Shown in pieces: positions 1 to 6,716 of a stretch of DNA of 18,008 nucleotides. This DNA comes from CAYQTO01 sp964420455 (lineage in GTDB: Bacteria > Sumerlaeota > Sumerlaeia > SLMS01). The stretch's first letter is position 1. Each line of letters begins with the position of its first letter. A program made the translations under genes and the position numbers. The DNA lies in assembly GCA_964420455.1 (NCBI GenBank), contig CAYQTO010000068.1, forward strand, positions 1 to 18,008, read 5' to 3'. The notes beneath the pieces were generated by a model. The model made no database searches. It saw only the letters and a list, made by a program, of their open reading frames with translations, and was not told the origin of the DNA.

Positions 1-111
1 GGCACCGCCTCGCCCTGGGTGGGCGAGGCGGCACTCCCGTCCGAGTCCCTCGTCCGCGAAGTCGCCGCGGAGGTCGTCGCCCGGCTTACTTCGAGGAAAC
101 CAGCTTCCTGA
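1..111 (+). CDS. 3' end of an unidentified plus-strand gene (partial)
   Basis: Reading frame 1 is open from the window edge to a TGA at 109-111 and gives 36 residues ending in SLVREVAAEVVARLTSRKPAS. The composition is protein-like: an amphipathic helix rich in Ala, Val, Glu and Arg, with mostly G or C at third codon positions. The frame converges on leuB and overlaps its last 26 nt. Such a C-terminal helix occurs in several small envelope lipoprotein families, but 36 residues are too few to assign a family. It could also be chance in GC-rich DNA; the sequence upstream of the window would settle this. Confidence 0.4.
   Translation, partial: GTASPWVGEAALPSESLVREVAAEVVARLTSRKPAS
5..31. terminator. 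Perfect 11-bp inverted repeat downstream of leuB
   Basis: CCGCCTCGCCC (5-15) is the exact reverse complement of GGGCGAGGCGG (21-31), with a 5-nt loop. It lies 54 nt beyond the leuB stop codon, where a terminator for leuB would be expected. No T-run follows on either strand, and the repeat also lies inside the putative plus-strand reading frame. A terminator role is therefore only plausible. Confidence 0.35.
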
Positions 112-1150
112 CGCGGGTGCCCACCTCGTCGGTGCCACAGCCCATCTGGTTCACGCCGAGGCCGGGAAGTTCTCCCGCAACCTTTGCCACGGCGGATTCC
201 ATCGCGGCGGCCGCCTTCTTCTCGCCCAGATGATCGAGCATCATCGCCCCCGCGCGGATGCACGCCAGCGGGTTGATGACATTCTGGCCGGTGAAGGCAG
301 GTGCCGTGCCCCCGACCGGCTCGAACATGGAAACGCCGCCCTTGTCCGGGTTGATGTTGCCCGAGGCGGCGACGCCCAGCCCGCCCTGGAGGATGCCCCC
401 CACGTCGGTGATGATGTCGCCAAACATGTTGTCCGTGACGATCACGTCGTAGATCTCCGGCGAGTCGATCATGTACATACAGCAGGCGTCGACATGGTGA
501 TAGGCGGTCTTGACCTTGGGGTACTCGCGGGCGATTTCGTCGAAGGCGCGGGTCCACAGATCGAACTGGTAGGTGAGCACGTTGCTTTTGCCGACGAGGT
601 GGAGGGTCTTTCGCGGGCGCCGCGTGGCGAGCTCGAAGGCGTACCGCAGGCAGCGCTCGACCCCCTTGCGCGTGCTGATGCTCGTCTGGATGGCGACCTC
701 GTCGGGGGTGCCTTTCTTGAGGTGGCCGCCGCTCCCGGCATAAAGGCCCTCGGTGTTTTCGCGCACGACGATGAAATCGATGTGCTCGGCGCCGCGGCGC
801 GCGAGGACCGATTCCACGCCGGGATACAGCTTCACGGGCCGCAGGTTGATGTACTGGTCGAGCTCGAAGCGCATGCGGAGAAGGATTTCGCGCTCGAGAA
901 CGCCGGGGGGGAAGTCGGGGCTTCCCAGCGCCGAGAGATAAATGGCGTCGTGGCTGCGGAGTTCTGCCAGCGTCTTGTCCGAAAGGGTCTCGCCTGTGCG
1001 GGCGTAGCGGACACCACCGAGGTCGTAGGTCTTGAGCTGGAGCTGAAAGCCGAAGCGCTTGGCGACGGCGCGCAGCACCTTGACGCCTTCGGCCATCACC
1101 TCGGGGCCGGTGCCATCACCGGGCAGGACGGCAATCTTGTAGGTCTTCAT
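86..1150 (-). CDS. leuB: 3-isopropylmalate dehydrogenase (isocitrate/isopropylmalate dehydrogenase family)
   Basis: This is a 354-residue cytosolic enzyme that oxidatively decarboxylates (2R,3S)-3-isopropylmalate with NAD+ in leucine synthesis. The family signatures are all present: the N-terminal VLPGDGTGPEV (8-18), substrate arginines in RMRFELDQY and NLRP (about 92-104), VVREN (128-132), GKSN (187-190), and the metal-binding aspartates in FGDIITD (243-249). The cofactor loop reads FEPVGGTAPAFTGQ. The 'EPVGGTAP' form differs from the EPxHGSAP of Escherichia coli and resembles a divergent LeuB branch. I chose the ATG at 1150 over the GTG at 1159 because a GAGGTG lies about 7 nt upstream of the ATG. 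The upstream terminator suggests it is transcribed alone. Tartrate/malate or isocitrate dehydrogenase is the main alternative within the family. Confidence 0.87.
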   Translation of the reverse strand: MKTYKIAVLPGDGTGPEVMAEGVKVLRAVAKRFGFQLQLKTYDLGGVRYARTGETLSDKTLAELRSHDAIYLSALGSPDFPPGVLEREILLRMRFELDQYINLRPVKLYPGVESVLARRGAEHIDFIVVRENTEGLYAGSGGHLKKGTPDEVAIQTSISTRKGVERCLRYAFELATRRPRKTLHLVGKSNVLTYQFDLWTRAFDEIAREYPKVKTAYHHVDACCMYMIDSPEIYDVIVTDNMFGDIITDVGGILQGGLGVAASGNINPDKGGVSMFEPVGGTAPAFTGQNVINPLACIRAGAMMLDHLGEKKAAAAMESAVAKVAGELPGLGVNQMGCGTDEVGTRVRKLVSSK

Positions 1151-1280
1151 CGTGGGCACCTCGCGTGCGGTTGCGATTCAAGGCTTGGGGGTTTGGGGGC
1201 GGGACGCGCCGTGGGCAACTGGACTTCCGCACCCGTCGGGCGGAAACGGATGGCCGATTCTTCGAAGGGCGCGGGTAAAA

Positions 1281-1320
1281 GGAAAAGACCGGTCACCGAA
1301 AACGGAGACCGGCCTTTTCC
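1281..1320 (-). terminator. Rho-independent terminator after the phycobiliprotein-like operon
   Basis: Arms 1281-1294 (GGAAAAGACCGGTC) and 1307-1320 pair over 14 positions with one G-T wobble around a 12-nt loop. On the minus strand the hairpin is followed by TCTTTTCCTTTT-type T-rich sequence. It lies 45 nt after the stop of the 173-residue gene and about 130 nt before the leuB start, so it separates the two transcripts. The A-rich left arm could also let it work on the plus strand. Confidence 0.8.
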
Positions 1321-1365
1321 ACACGCGGAGACGTCATGAGGATAATGCGGGTTGGGGGAAGGAGG

Positions 1366-1887
1366 TCAGGCCGTGGCCGCCTCCAGCGGGTCCTGGTGCG
1401 TCGAGGGATCCGTCGGGTCGAAGACGAAGGCATAGATGGCGTGGTCGAGCATGCGGTTCATGGCCTCCGCCTCGCGCGAGGGGAGGTACTTGCTCGTGCC
1501 GCGCTGGACCATGTGATAGGCGTCGCTGATCAGATCGTCGCCGAACTCGAACGCCTTGAAGATCGTCCGCAGCCACCACAGCAGCTTCTTGTCCGCGTAG
1601 CTGCTGTCGTTGAGGATGATCGAGTACATGCAGTAGAGGCAGACGAGCTTCATGTCGCGGCGCGCCTTCACGTTGCACATCTTGTGGCGTTCGATCTTCT
1701 CGGGGTATTTGACGAAGAGGTCGTTGACCACCTCGTACATGATGGGGGCTTCGTGCTGCTTGAACTCGGCGGCGAGGGCGAGCCCGGTGCGAACGCTCTG
1801 GGTGTTTTCGCGGAGCTTGCGCACGTCGTCTGCGGTGAAGGGGCGGACTTGGACGTCGAGAGCCATGTCGATGAGGTCGCGGCGCAT
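1366..1887 (-). CDS. Phycobiliprotein-like globin domain protein, 173 aa
   Basis: The protein follows the globin core of phycocyanin beta with almost no gaps. 'NDLFVKYP' (55-62) matches 'xxLFxxxP'; 'RRDMKLVCLY' (76-85) matches 'LRDMEIILRY'; 'LLWWLRTIFKAF' (102-113) matches the 'CLNGLxETYxALG' helix; and 'MLDHAIYAF' (146-154) resembles the 'YFDRAxxAV' C-terminal helix. Arg77 and Asp78, which in phycobiliproteins sit beside the bilin, are kept. The canonical attachment cysteine position is Ala75; other cysteines are 71, 83 and 86. The N-terminal X/Y helices appear shortened. The start at 1887 has AAGGAG 12 nt upstream, and an alternative ATG at 1866 has no such site. It is the last gene of the operon, 46 nt after the repeat protein. 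The family is recognised by eye alignment only. Bilin binding is unproven, and a ligand-free scaffold is possible. Confidence 0.75.
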   Translation of the reverse strand: MRRDLIDMALDVQVRPFTADDVRKLRENTQSVRTGLALAAEFKQHEAPIMYEVVNDLFVKYPEKIERHKMCNVKARRDMKLVCLYCMYSIILNDSSYADKKLLWWLRTIFKAFEFGDDLISDAYHMVQRGTSKYLPSREAEAMNRMLDHAIYAFVFDPTDPSTHQDPLEAATA

Positions 1888-1933
1888 GGGGAATCGTGTC
1901 TCCTTGTGGGGTGGGCGGCGTGGGCCTGTGGAT

Positions 1934-4885
1934 TCAGGCGGTGGCGGCCTTGATCGATTTCTGAAGGGTGGTGCGCAGTTCCTTGGCGGCCCCCTTGGTG
2001 ACGCGGGTCTTGCACCCTTCGAGGAGCGCCTCGAGGGCCTCCTTGAGGTGGTTCTTGTCGATGCCATAGATCATGGCGACGTGGCGAAGGCGCTCGATCT
2101 CGGCCTCGAGATAGCGGGAGGAGCCGGGGAGCCCGCCGAGGGCACAAAGGCGGAGCAACTCGCGCTCGTCATAGGCGCCGTGCTCGCGGGCGTGGCGCAT
2201 CTGGCCGAACTCCGGGCCTCGCGCATTGAACACGCGGTCGGTCGTTTCCTGCACGATGGAGGCCTCCGCATTGTTGATCTCCACGAGCAGCGTCAGGTGA
2301 TCGCGAATGGTTGCCAGGGGCTTCTGGAGCACCTTGCGGACATTGCGCGAGCCTGTCTCCTGGATGGCCTTGTCCAGCAGGTCGAAGGCGTCGTGGACGA
2401 CCGTCGCGTCGACGCGGGTGTGGCGCAGGGCGGCGGCCTCCTCGCGCAGGAAGTGATGCATCCAGGCGTCCGCGTCGGGTATCTGAAGGGTGAGCGCCAT
2501 CGACACCGACCGACGCAGGACCCCGCGCATGTAGCCGGTGAAATCGCTCATGTTTTCCGCCGAGACCGGGTGGCGGCTGGCGAGCTGTGAGGCGACGGTG
2601 TCGAGGATCGCATCGAGGTTCGGCGCCAGCTCCGCCGCCTGCACGCACATCGTCAGCGCCTTGTCCAGCACCGGCGCGATCGTCTTGTGCGCGTTGCGTT
2701 CCATCATCTTGCCGGCGTGCTTGCGAAGCCCCTCGAAGTAAAGGTTCATGCCCTCCGCGCCGAAGTTGCAGTCGAGCAGGACATCGGCATAGAGGTTGAA
2801 CCCGTCGATGACACGATGTTGGGCGTTGGGCAGCGTCCCCAGGGCCGAGAAGCGCAGCACCCGCCGCAGGTCCTCGACCGCGTAGGCGTCCATCCCATAG
2901 TGCTGGCTGCGGTACTCGGGAGGCATCTTCGAGAACATCTCGTGGATCGGCGTGGCGACGATGGGATCCTCGACGTTGGCAAGCTCGAGGACGACGTGGA
3001 CGAAGGCCTCGCCGCGCTGGAGGATCGGCACGACCCAGTCCTTGTGGGGCTTCGGCAGGTTTGCCGCCACCGCCTTGGTCAGCGCCGAGAAAGTCGTCGT
3101 GACCATTGCCGGGTCCATCTTCAGCTCGATGTAGCCCTGCATGAAGGATTCGAGCCCGCGGATATACGGGATTTCGCCGTTGGGCATTTCCGAGATCATC
3201 GAAGTGTGGAGCATCGCCCGCATTTCGCGGTACGTCTTGTTGCGGCCGTCCTCCCACTTGTCGACTTCGGCGCCGAACTTCTGGAAGACCGTCTCGGCCG
3301 CCTCGTTCAGGATCCGGTCGATGACATCCTGCATGGCGAAGGCCGCCTCGTACACGCGCCGGATGCGCTTGAACGCGGGGAGGAAGATCGCGTTGGTGCT
3401 CCCGCGGAAGCGCTGGCGGGCCTCCAGCTCCAGCAGGTTGAAGGACTCGATCATCATCTCCGGGTCGAGCTTTGCGGCGAGGAAGTACTCGAGCCCGATC
3501 TGGAACCGGCCGATGGACCAGTAGCCCCCACCCGGGAGCGTCCCGATCCCGATGTTGGCCAGCATGAACTCCTGGTCGCGGACCATGTACTCGGTGGCGG
3601 GCTTGATCGGATAGCGGTCGACGAACTTGCGCTCGTGCTTCTCCGCCGCCGAGCGCAACGCCTCGTCACGGTTCTCCGACAGGTCGGCCACATAGACCGC
3701 ATAGTGGCAGATCCGCCGCAGGTTCTCCTCCGCCACGCCGAGCGTGACCCCGCCAAAGGTGTCGCGGGCGACATCGAAGTAGGTCTGGAAGAGGTCCGCC
3801 ATCTCGTTGCCGTTCAGCTTGAGATGGGTGATCTTCATCTCGAAGTCGGTCATGTTCTGGATGACGTCGGGAATGGCGCCGTAGGTGCAGGAGAGGAGAG
3901 CCTGCTGGGTGAGGAAGTGGAGGAGGGACTCGGCGGTGGTGCGGCCTTCGTCGCTGTTAAGGGAGGACTTGGGAAAGCGTCCGAGCCAACGGCCGATGGC
4001 CTCGCGGGTGGCGGCGTCAATTTTGTGCCGCACATCGGTGGTGGCGTCGAGGAGACGGGTGGCGAGGCGCAGGCAGTTGAAGAATTCACTGCTGAGGACT
4101 GTCTTGAGGGCCTGGCGACGCGTCGTGTCGTGGAGGAGGCGGCCGGCCTCGGAGTGAAGGGGTGGCGCATCATGGCGCTCGGTGCAGGCCAGAATCGGCG
4201 AACGGAGGAGCTTGTAGAAGGCTTCGCCGCCGTTGGGCATGTTCGCCTGGACGGAATAGAGGAGGACGCGCTCGAGGAGGTGGCGGTGATCGGCGGCGGA
4301 CGCGACGTTGGGTGTCGCCGCGATCTGGTCCACCACGGCATCGAGGATTTCATCCTTGTGGTGGGCGAGCCGTGCCGTAAGGGCGAGCGTGCGGGCGCCG
4401 ACCTTGAGCCAGGCGCTGTAGAGCTGGCCGCGGGCCCCTCCGAGATCGCGGGCGGCCTTGAGTCGCAGGGTCTCGAGCGTCTGCTGGAGCGCACCGTGCT
4501 CGATTTTGGATACCCAGAAGGTCGCCTGCAGGTCGGCGAGCATCATATAGTAGCGCTCGCCGTTGTCGATGGCCATGGCGAGGGCCGCCTGGCGGGCGAC
4601 CATGGTGGCTGTCTGGCGCAAGGTGGTCATGATGTCGGCGCGGGTGCCGTTGGCGGACTTCAACGCCCCCATGCCTTCCTCGAGCGCCGCCGTCACCAGC
4701 CCCTCCTCGTTGGAGCGCAGCCAGTCCACGACCTGGGTGCCGAGGTCCATGCGGCGCGGATGCGCGGCGGCGCGGGTGATCTCCTCATCGGTCAGGTGAC
4801 GATTGCGGAGGTAGTCGATCGTCGCCTCCATCGGTTCATGCTGGGGGTACATCAGGCTCGAGAGCGAGGGGGGATACAGAGTCAT
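1934..4885 (-). CDS. Giant protein of about eight tandem phycobiliprotein-like (globin-fold) repeats, 983 aa
   Basis: The protein is soluble and nearly all helical, with no signal peptide or membrane segment. A Pro-centred turn recurs at residues 217, 339, 451, 568, 686, 803 and 920, with a degenerate first copy near 105; the period is 112-122 and mostly 117. Each unit reads: helix, 'xxLFxxxP'-like stretch, (R/E)DxxxxLxx, turn, amphipathic helix, then 'GxxxxxxFxxL'. Residues 640-725 match the phycocyanin beta core: IVATPIHEMFSKMPP, EDLRRVLRF (671-679) versus RDMEIILRY, and DGFNLYADVLL. Asp is kept at 437, 672 and 906. No repeat has cysteine at the bilin-attachment position. The ATG at 4885 has AAGGAG 13 nt upstream. 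It lies 52 nt after the V4R gene and 46 nt before the single-domain globin. A generic alpha-solenoid is the main alternative. Confidence 0.72.
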   Translation of the reverse strand: MTLYPPSLSSLMYPQHEPMEATIDYLRNRHLTDEEITRAAAHPRRMDLGTQVVDWLRSNEEGLVTAALEEGMGALKSANGTRADIMTTLRQTATMVARQAALAMAIDNGERYYMMLADLQATFWVSKIEHGALQQTLETLRLKAARDLGGARGQLYSAWLKVGARTLALTARLAHHKDEILDAVVDQIAATPNVASAADHRHLLERVLLYSVQANMPNGGEAFYKLLRSPILACTERHDAPPLHSEAGRLLHDTTRRQALKTVLSSEFFNCLRLATRLLDATTDVRHKIDAATREAIGRWLGRFPKSSLNSDEGRTTAESLLHFLTQQALLSCTYGAIPDVIQNMTDFEMKITHLKLNGNEMADLFQTYFDVARDTFGGVTLGVAEENLRRICHYAVYVADLSENRDEALRSAAEKHERKFVDRYPIKPATEYMVRDQEFMLANIGIGTLPGGGYWSIGRFQIGLEYFLAAKLDPEMMIESFNLLELEARQRFRGSTNAIFLPAFKRIRRVYEAAFAMQDVIDRILNEAAETVFQKFGAEVDKWEDGRNKTYREMRAMLHTSMISEMPNGEIPYIRGLESFMQGYIELKMDPAMVTTTFSALTKAVAANLPKPHKDWVVPILQRGEAFVHVVLELANVEDPIVATPIHEMFSKMPPEYRSQHYGMDAYAVEDLRRVLRFSALGTLPNAQHRVIDGFNLYADVLLDCNFGAEGMNLYFEGLRKHAGKMMERNAHKTIAPVLDKALTMCVQAAELAPNLDAILDTVASQLASRHPVSAENMSDFTGYMRGVLRRSVSMALTLQIPDADAWMHHFLREEAAALRHTRVDATVVHDAFDLLDKAIQETGSRNVRKVLQKPLATIRDHLTLLVEINNAEASIVQETTDRVFNARGPEFGQMRHAREHGAYDERELLRLCALGGLPGSSRYLEAEIERLRHVAMIYGIDKNHLKEALEALLEGCKTRVTKGAAKELRTTLQKSIKAATA
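1937..4753 (-). repeat. Tandem protein-level repeat array, about 8 x 117 codons
   Basis: The repeat unit lies within the 983-codon gene and is visible only after translation; the DNA copies have diverged. Turn prolines are coded near 4235, 3869, 3533, 3182, 2828, 2477 and 2126, about 350 nt apart. Turns of copies 2 to 8 are MPNGG, IPDVI, LPGGG, MPNGE, LPNAQ, IPDAD and LPGSS. Copies 4, 6 and 8 share xGxLP plus an Asp 14 residues before the Pro. Copies 3 and 7 share IPD. Confidence 0.75.
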
Positions 4886-4937
4886 GGGTGCGCGGACGCT
4901 CCTTCGAAGTTGGGGGGAGGATTCAGCGGGAGGGCGA

Positions 4938-5600
4938 TCAGCCCGAGATCTTGTTCATGATTTCCTTGGAAGATGCGCCTTCCTGGACCCAGAACGACGC
5001 GGCGTTCACGCGCTTCTCGCTCCCGAGGAGGAACTTGCAGTAGTTCTCGCCCATCGCGAAGCACTGGATCTCGATGCCGGAGAGCTCGTGCTTGGAGAAG
5101 AAGGTGAAGGCGCCGGCCAGCATGCCCGCATAGATGTGGCAAACCGGCTTGCCGATGTTGCCCAGCGACTTGGCCACCGCCGAGTCATACACATCGATGA
5201 AGATCAGGCCCTGCTTGCGGTGCGAGAAGTCGACCGCCCAGGCGCCCCAACCCTCGGAGTTAAGGGGCCACCACCACTGCTCGAGGATGAACATCACGTT
5301 CGCGTCGGAGAGCTTGGTCTGGCCGCCGAACTCCCGCTCGAAACGACCCTGGAAATCCTTGAAGTCCTGAAGGCCCCATTCATAGCCCATGCGATACATG
5401 ACCATGCCGGCGGCATCACCGACCTCCTCCTCGAGGCCCGCCTGGAGCCCCACGATGAAGTCCTCGGTCACCATCATCCCGCGGGCACCGGTCTTCAGAG
5501 AGACTACGCCCTGCTCCACGTCGTGATGGTAGTAGTCGTTCTCGGCGTAGTAGGGGTGGTTGTTGGTGGTGCTTCCACCGGTGTGAAGGCGAATGCTCAC
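4938..5600 (-). CDS. V4R-domain protein, copy 1 (220 aa)
   Basis: The C-terminal half has the V4R (4-vinyl reductase-like) pattern: a hydrophobic strand (131-138), GKPVCHIYAGMLAG (150-163), IEIQCFAMGENYCKFLLG (176-193) and three conserved-type cysteines at 154, 180 and 188. V4R domains occur in BchJ-type proteins of bacteriochlorophyll synthesis and in ligand-sensing regulators, so they are thought to bind tetrapyrroles or other small hydrophobic ligands. The N-terminal half (residues 45-110) is helical and ends in a Trp triplet at 109-111. There is no DNA-binding domain, signal peptide or membrane helix. I chose the GTG at 5600, with AAGGAG 10 nt upstream, because similarity to the second copy begins there; the frame is open to 5633. 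It is the first gene of an operon with the two phycobiliprotein-like genes. Its exact ligand is unknown. Confidence 0.8.
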   Translation of the reverse strand: MSIRLHTGGSTTNNHPYYAENDYYHHDVEQGVVSLKTGARGMMVTEDFIVGLQAGLEEEVGDAAGMVMYRMGYEWGLQDFKDFQGRFEREFGGQTKLSDANVMFILEQWWWPLNSEGWGAWAVDFSHRKQGLIFIDVYDSAVAKSLGNIGKPVCHIYAGMLAGAFTFFSKHELSGIEIQCFAMGENYCKFLLGSEKRVNAASFWVQEGASSKEIMNKISG

Positions 5601-5824
5601 GGGCTCCAATCTCCTTTGCGCGTTATGCCCCATTTGGGGACAATGTCGTGGGCTTTGTGCAGTCGTTGCGACCGGCAGGAGGGGCCAGTAGCGTGCCAGT
5701 GGGTCGAAATCGGTGCATTGTCCAGGTTTCTGAACGGGATGGCGTTAAACCCCTGATTCTTTTGCCTTTGATGGCGCCTCCATGGCCCGCCGGGGTGGAG
5801 GAATTCCGGGAAGTGCCAGTGTGG

Positions 5825-5837
5825 TGTCCAAGTTTGG
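5825..5837 (-). promoter_or_regulatory. Near-palindromic motif upstream of V4R copy 1
   Basis: On the minus strand it reads CCAAACTTGGACA and begins 237 nt before the GTG start. It differs at one base from CCAAATTTGGACA upstream of V4R copy 2, at a similar distance, and both are preceded by a CGGG-T-A-like stretch. The CCAAxxTTGG core is palindromic, as expected for a dimeric regulator site; TTGGACA could instead act as a -35 element. No good -10 was found, so the role is unknown. Confidence 0.35.
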
Positions 5838-5945
5838 GTGCTGCTAACCCGGATCAGGTCACCCGAAGACGACTATTGTAAGTGGTCGATTTACAGAGGA
5901 ATTCCTGAGGCCCCGCAGGCAGTGCCGTCAGAACGGAGGACCAAA

Positions 5946-5979
5946 CGGAAAAGGCCGTGCGGCCACCCATCGGCCGCAC
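5946..5979 (-). terminator. Terminator of V4R copy 2
   Basis: GTGCGGCC (5957-5964) and GGCCGCAC (5972-5979) form a perfect 8-bp stem with a 7-nt loop. On the minus strand the stem is followed by GGCCTTTTCCGTTT. It lies 48 nt after the stop of V4R copy 2, so that gene probably has its own transcript, separate from the operon that starts with copy 1. Confidence 0.65.
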
Positions 5980-6027
5980 AGCCCCTGCAGGGCGGTCAGG
6001 CGCCCCGCGAACTTCCCCGCGCGGTCC

Positions 6028-6673
6028 TCAGTCGCCGATCTTCTCCATGATCTCCCCCGACGAAGCCCCCTCCTGCACCCAGAACGACGCCGCGTTCACA
6101 CGCTTCTCGCTCCCGATCAGGAACTTGCAGTACTCCTCGCCCATGGCAAAGCATTGGATCTCGATGCCGGACAACTCGTGCTTCGACAGGTAAGTCAGCG
6201 CCCCGGCGAACATGCCCGCATAGATGTGGCAAACCGGCTTGCCGATGTTTCCCACCGATTTCGCCACCGCGGAATCGTAAACGTCCACGAAGATGATTCC
6301 CTGCTTTCGGTGCGAGAAGTCGACCTTGTAGCCGCCCCATCCCTCCGCATTGAGCGGCCACCACCACTGCTCCAGGATGAAGTTCACGTTCGCGTCCGAC
6401 AGCCGGGTGCTTCCCCCGTACTCCCGCTCGAAACGTGTCTGGAAGTCCTTGAAATCCTGCAGACCGAACTCATAGCCCATCTTGTACATCACCATGCCAG
6501 CGGCATCGCCCACCTCCTCCTCCAGACACCACCNNNNNNNNNNCCTCGGTGACCATCATGCCACGTGATCCATTTCGCAGGGCGACAATGCCGGCCTCCT
6601 GGTCATGGGTGTAGTAGTCCCCCTGCTCGTAGTAGGGGTGGTTGTTGGAAGGGCTGGAAAGGGGGATCGTCAC
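6028..6673 (-). CDS. V4R-domain protein, copy 2 (interrupted by an assembly gap)
   Basis: This is a paralogue of the V4R gene downstream and nearly identical to it over the last 160 residues. It keeps GKPVCHIYAGM, IEIQCFAMGEEYCKFLIG and the Trp triplet. The start is the GTG at 6673 with GAGGAG 8 nt upstream. The N-terminus carries the shared NNHPYY, followed by SRGMMVTE. The reading frame then hits 10 Ns (6534-6543) and resumes one frame off at LEEEVGDAAG. Copy 1 has 27 nt between the GAG of VTE and the Leu codon, and here there are 19 including the Ns. The break is therefore best explained by an arbitrary-length gap and perhaps bad flanking bases, not a true frameshift. A 39-nt stretch (6211-6249) is identical to 5121-5159 of copy 1, pointing to a fairly recent duplication or gene conversion. 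Confidence 0.78.
6534..6543. other. Assembly gap (10 N) inside V4R copy 2
   Basis: Ten undetermined bases interrupt the gene. The 8 nt beside the gap (6526-6533) code Trp-Cys in the downstream frame, where copy 1 has Ala-Gly, so these flanking bases may be unreliable. The true gap length is probably 18 nt if the copies match. Confidence 0.95.
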
Positions 6674-6695
6674 GGATCGTTCTCCTCGGGGTCGC

Positions 6696-6716
6696 CGCGC
6701 CCTGTTGGTGGGCGCG
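6696..6716 (-). promoter_or_regulatory. Leader hairpin before V4R copy 2
   Basis: CGCGCCC (6696-6702) and GGGCGCG (6710-6716) form a perfect 7-bp stem with a 7-nt loop. It ends just upstream of the GAGGAG of V4R copy 2, where it could affect translation. Copy 1 has no equivalent hairpin, so the role is uncertain. Confidence 0.3.

Larger units (their letters stand above)
5601..6027. other. 427-bp intergenic region and leader of V4R copy 1
   Basis: I see no convincing gene here. It holds the terminator of V4R copy 2 (about 5946-5979) and a near-palindromic CCAAGTTTGG (5828-5837) that also occurs upstream of copy 2. It also has two copies of GAGGAATTCC (5798-5807 and 5896-5905) and a weak CCTCCA/TGGAGG stem (5778-5783 with 5796-5801). 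I could not find a confident -35/-10 pair for the minus-strand operon. Short open frames here have no family resemblance. Confidence 0.6.

Noticed and set aside
86..1150. Calling the dehydrogenase NAD-isocitrate or tartrate dehydrogenase
   Set aside because: The RMRFELDQYINLRP segment and overall length fit isopropylmalate dehydrogenase better, although the EPVGGTAP loop is unusual.
230..1339. 369-codon plus-strand frame across leuB
   Set aside because: It is the complement of a clear leuB and shows no domain; the family motifs are all on the minus strand.
1934..4885. Reading the 983-residue protein as a plain HEAT or TPR solenoid
   Set aside because: The unit length of about 117 residues is far longer than HEAT or TPR units, and the RDxxxxLRY-like and LFxxxP-like motifs match the phycobiliprotein core. 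It remains the chief alternative.
2687..4960. 757-codon open frame on the plus strand
   Set aside because: It lies opposite the repeat-protein gene. Its translation is a low-complexity mix of Glu, Val, Gly and Arg typical of the complement of a GC-rich gene, and the minus-strand frame has clear repeats.
5601..6027. A cobalamin or other riboswitch in the V4R leader
   Set aside because: Fragments such as GGGAAGTGCCAGTG hint at one, but the conserved core and pairing elements of known riboswitches could not be found.
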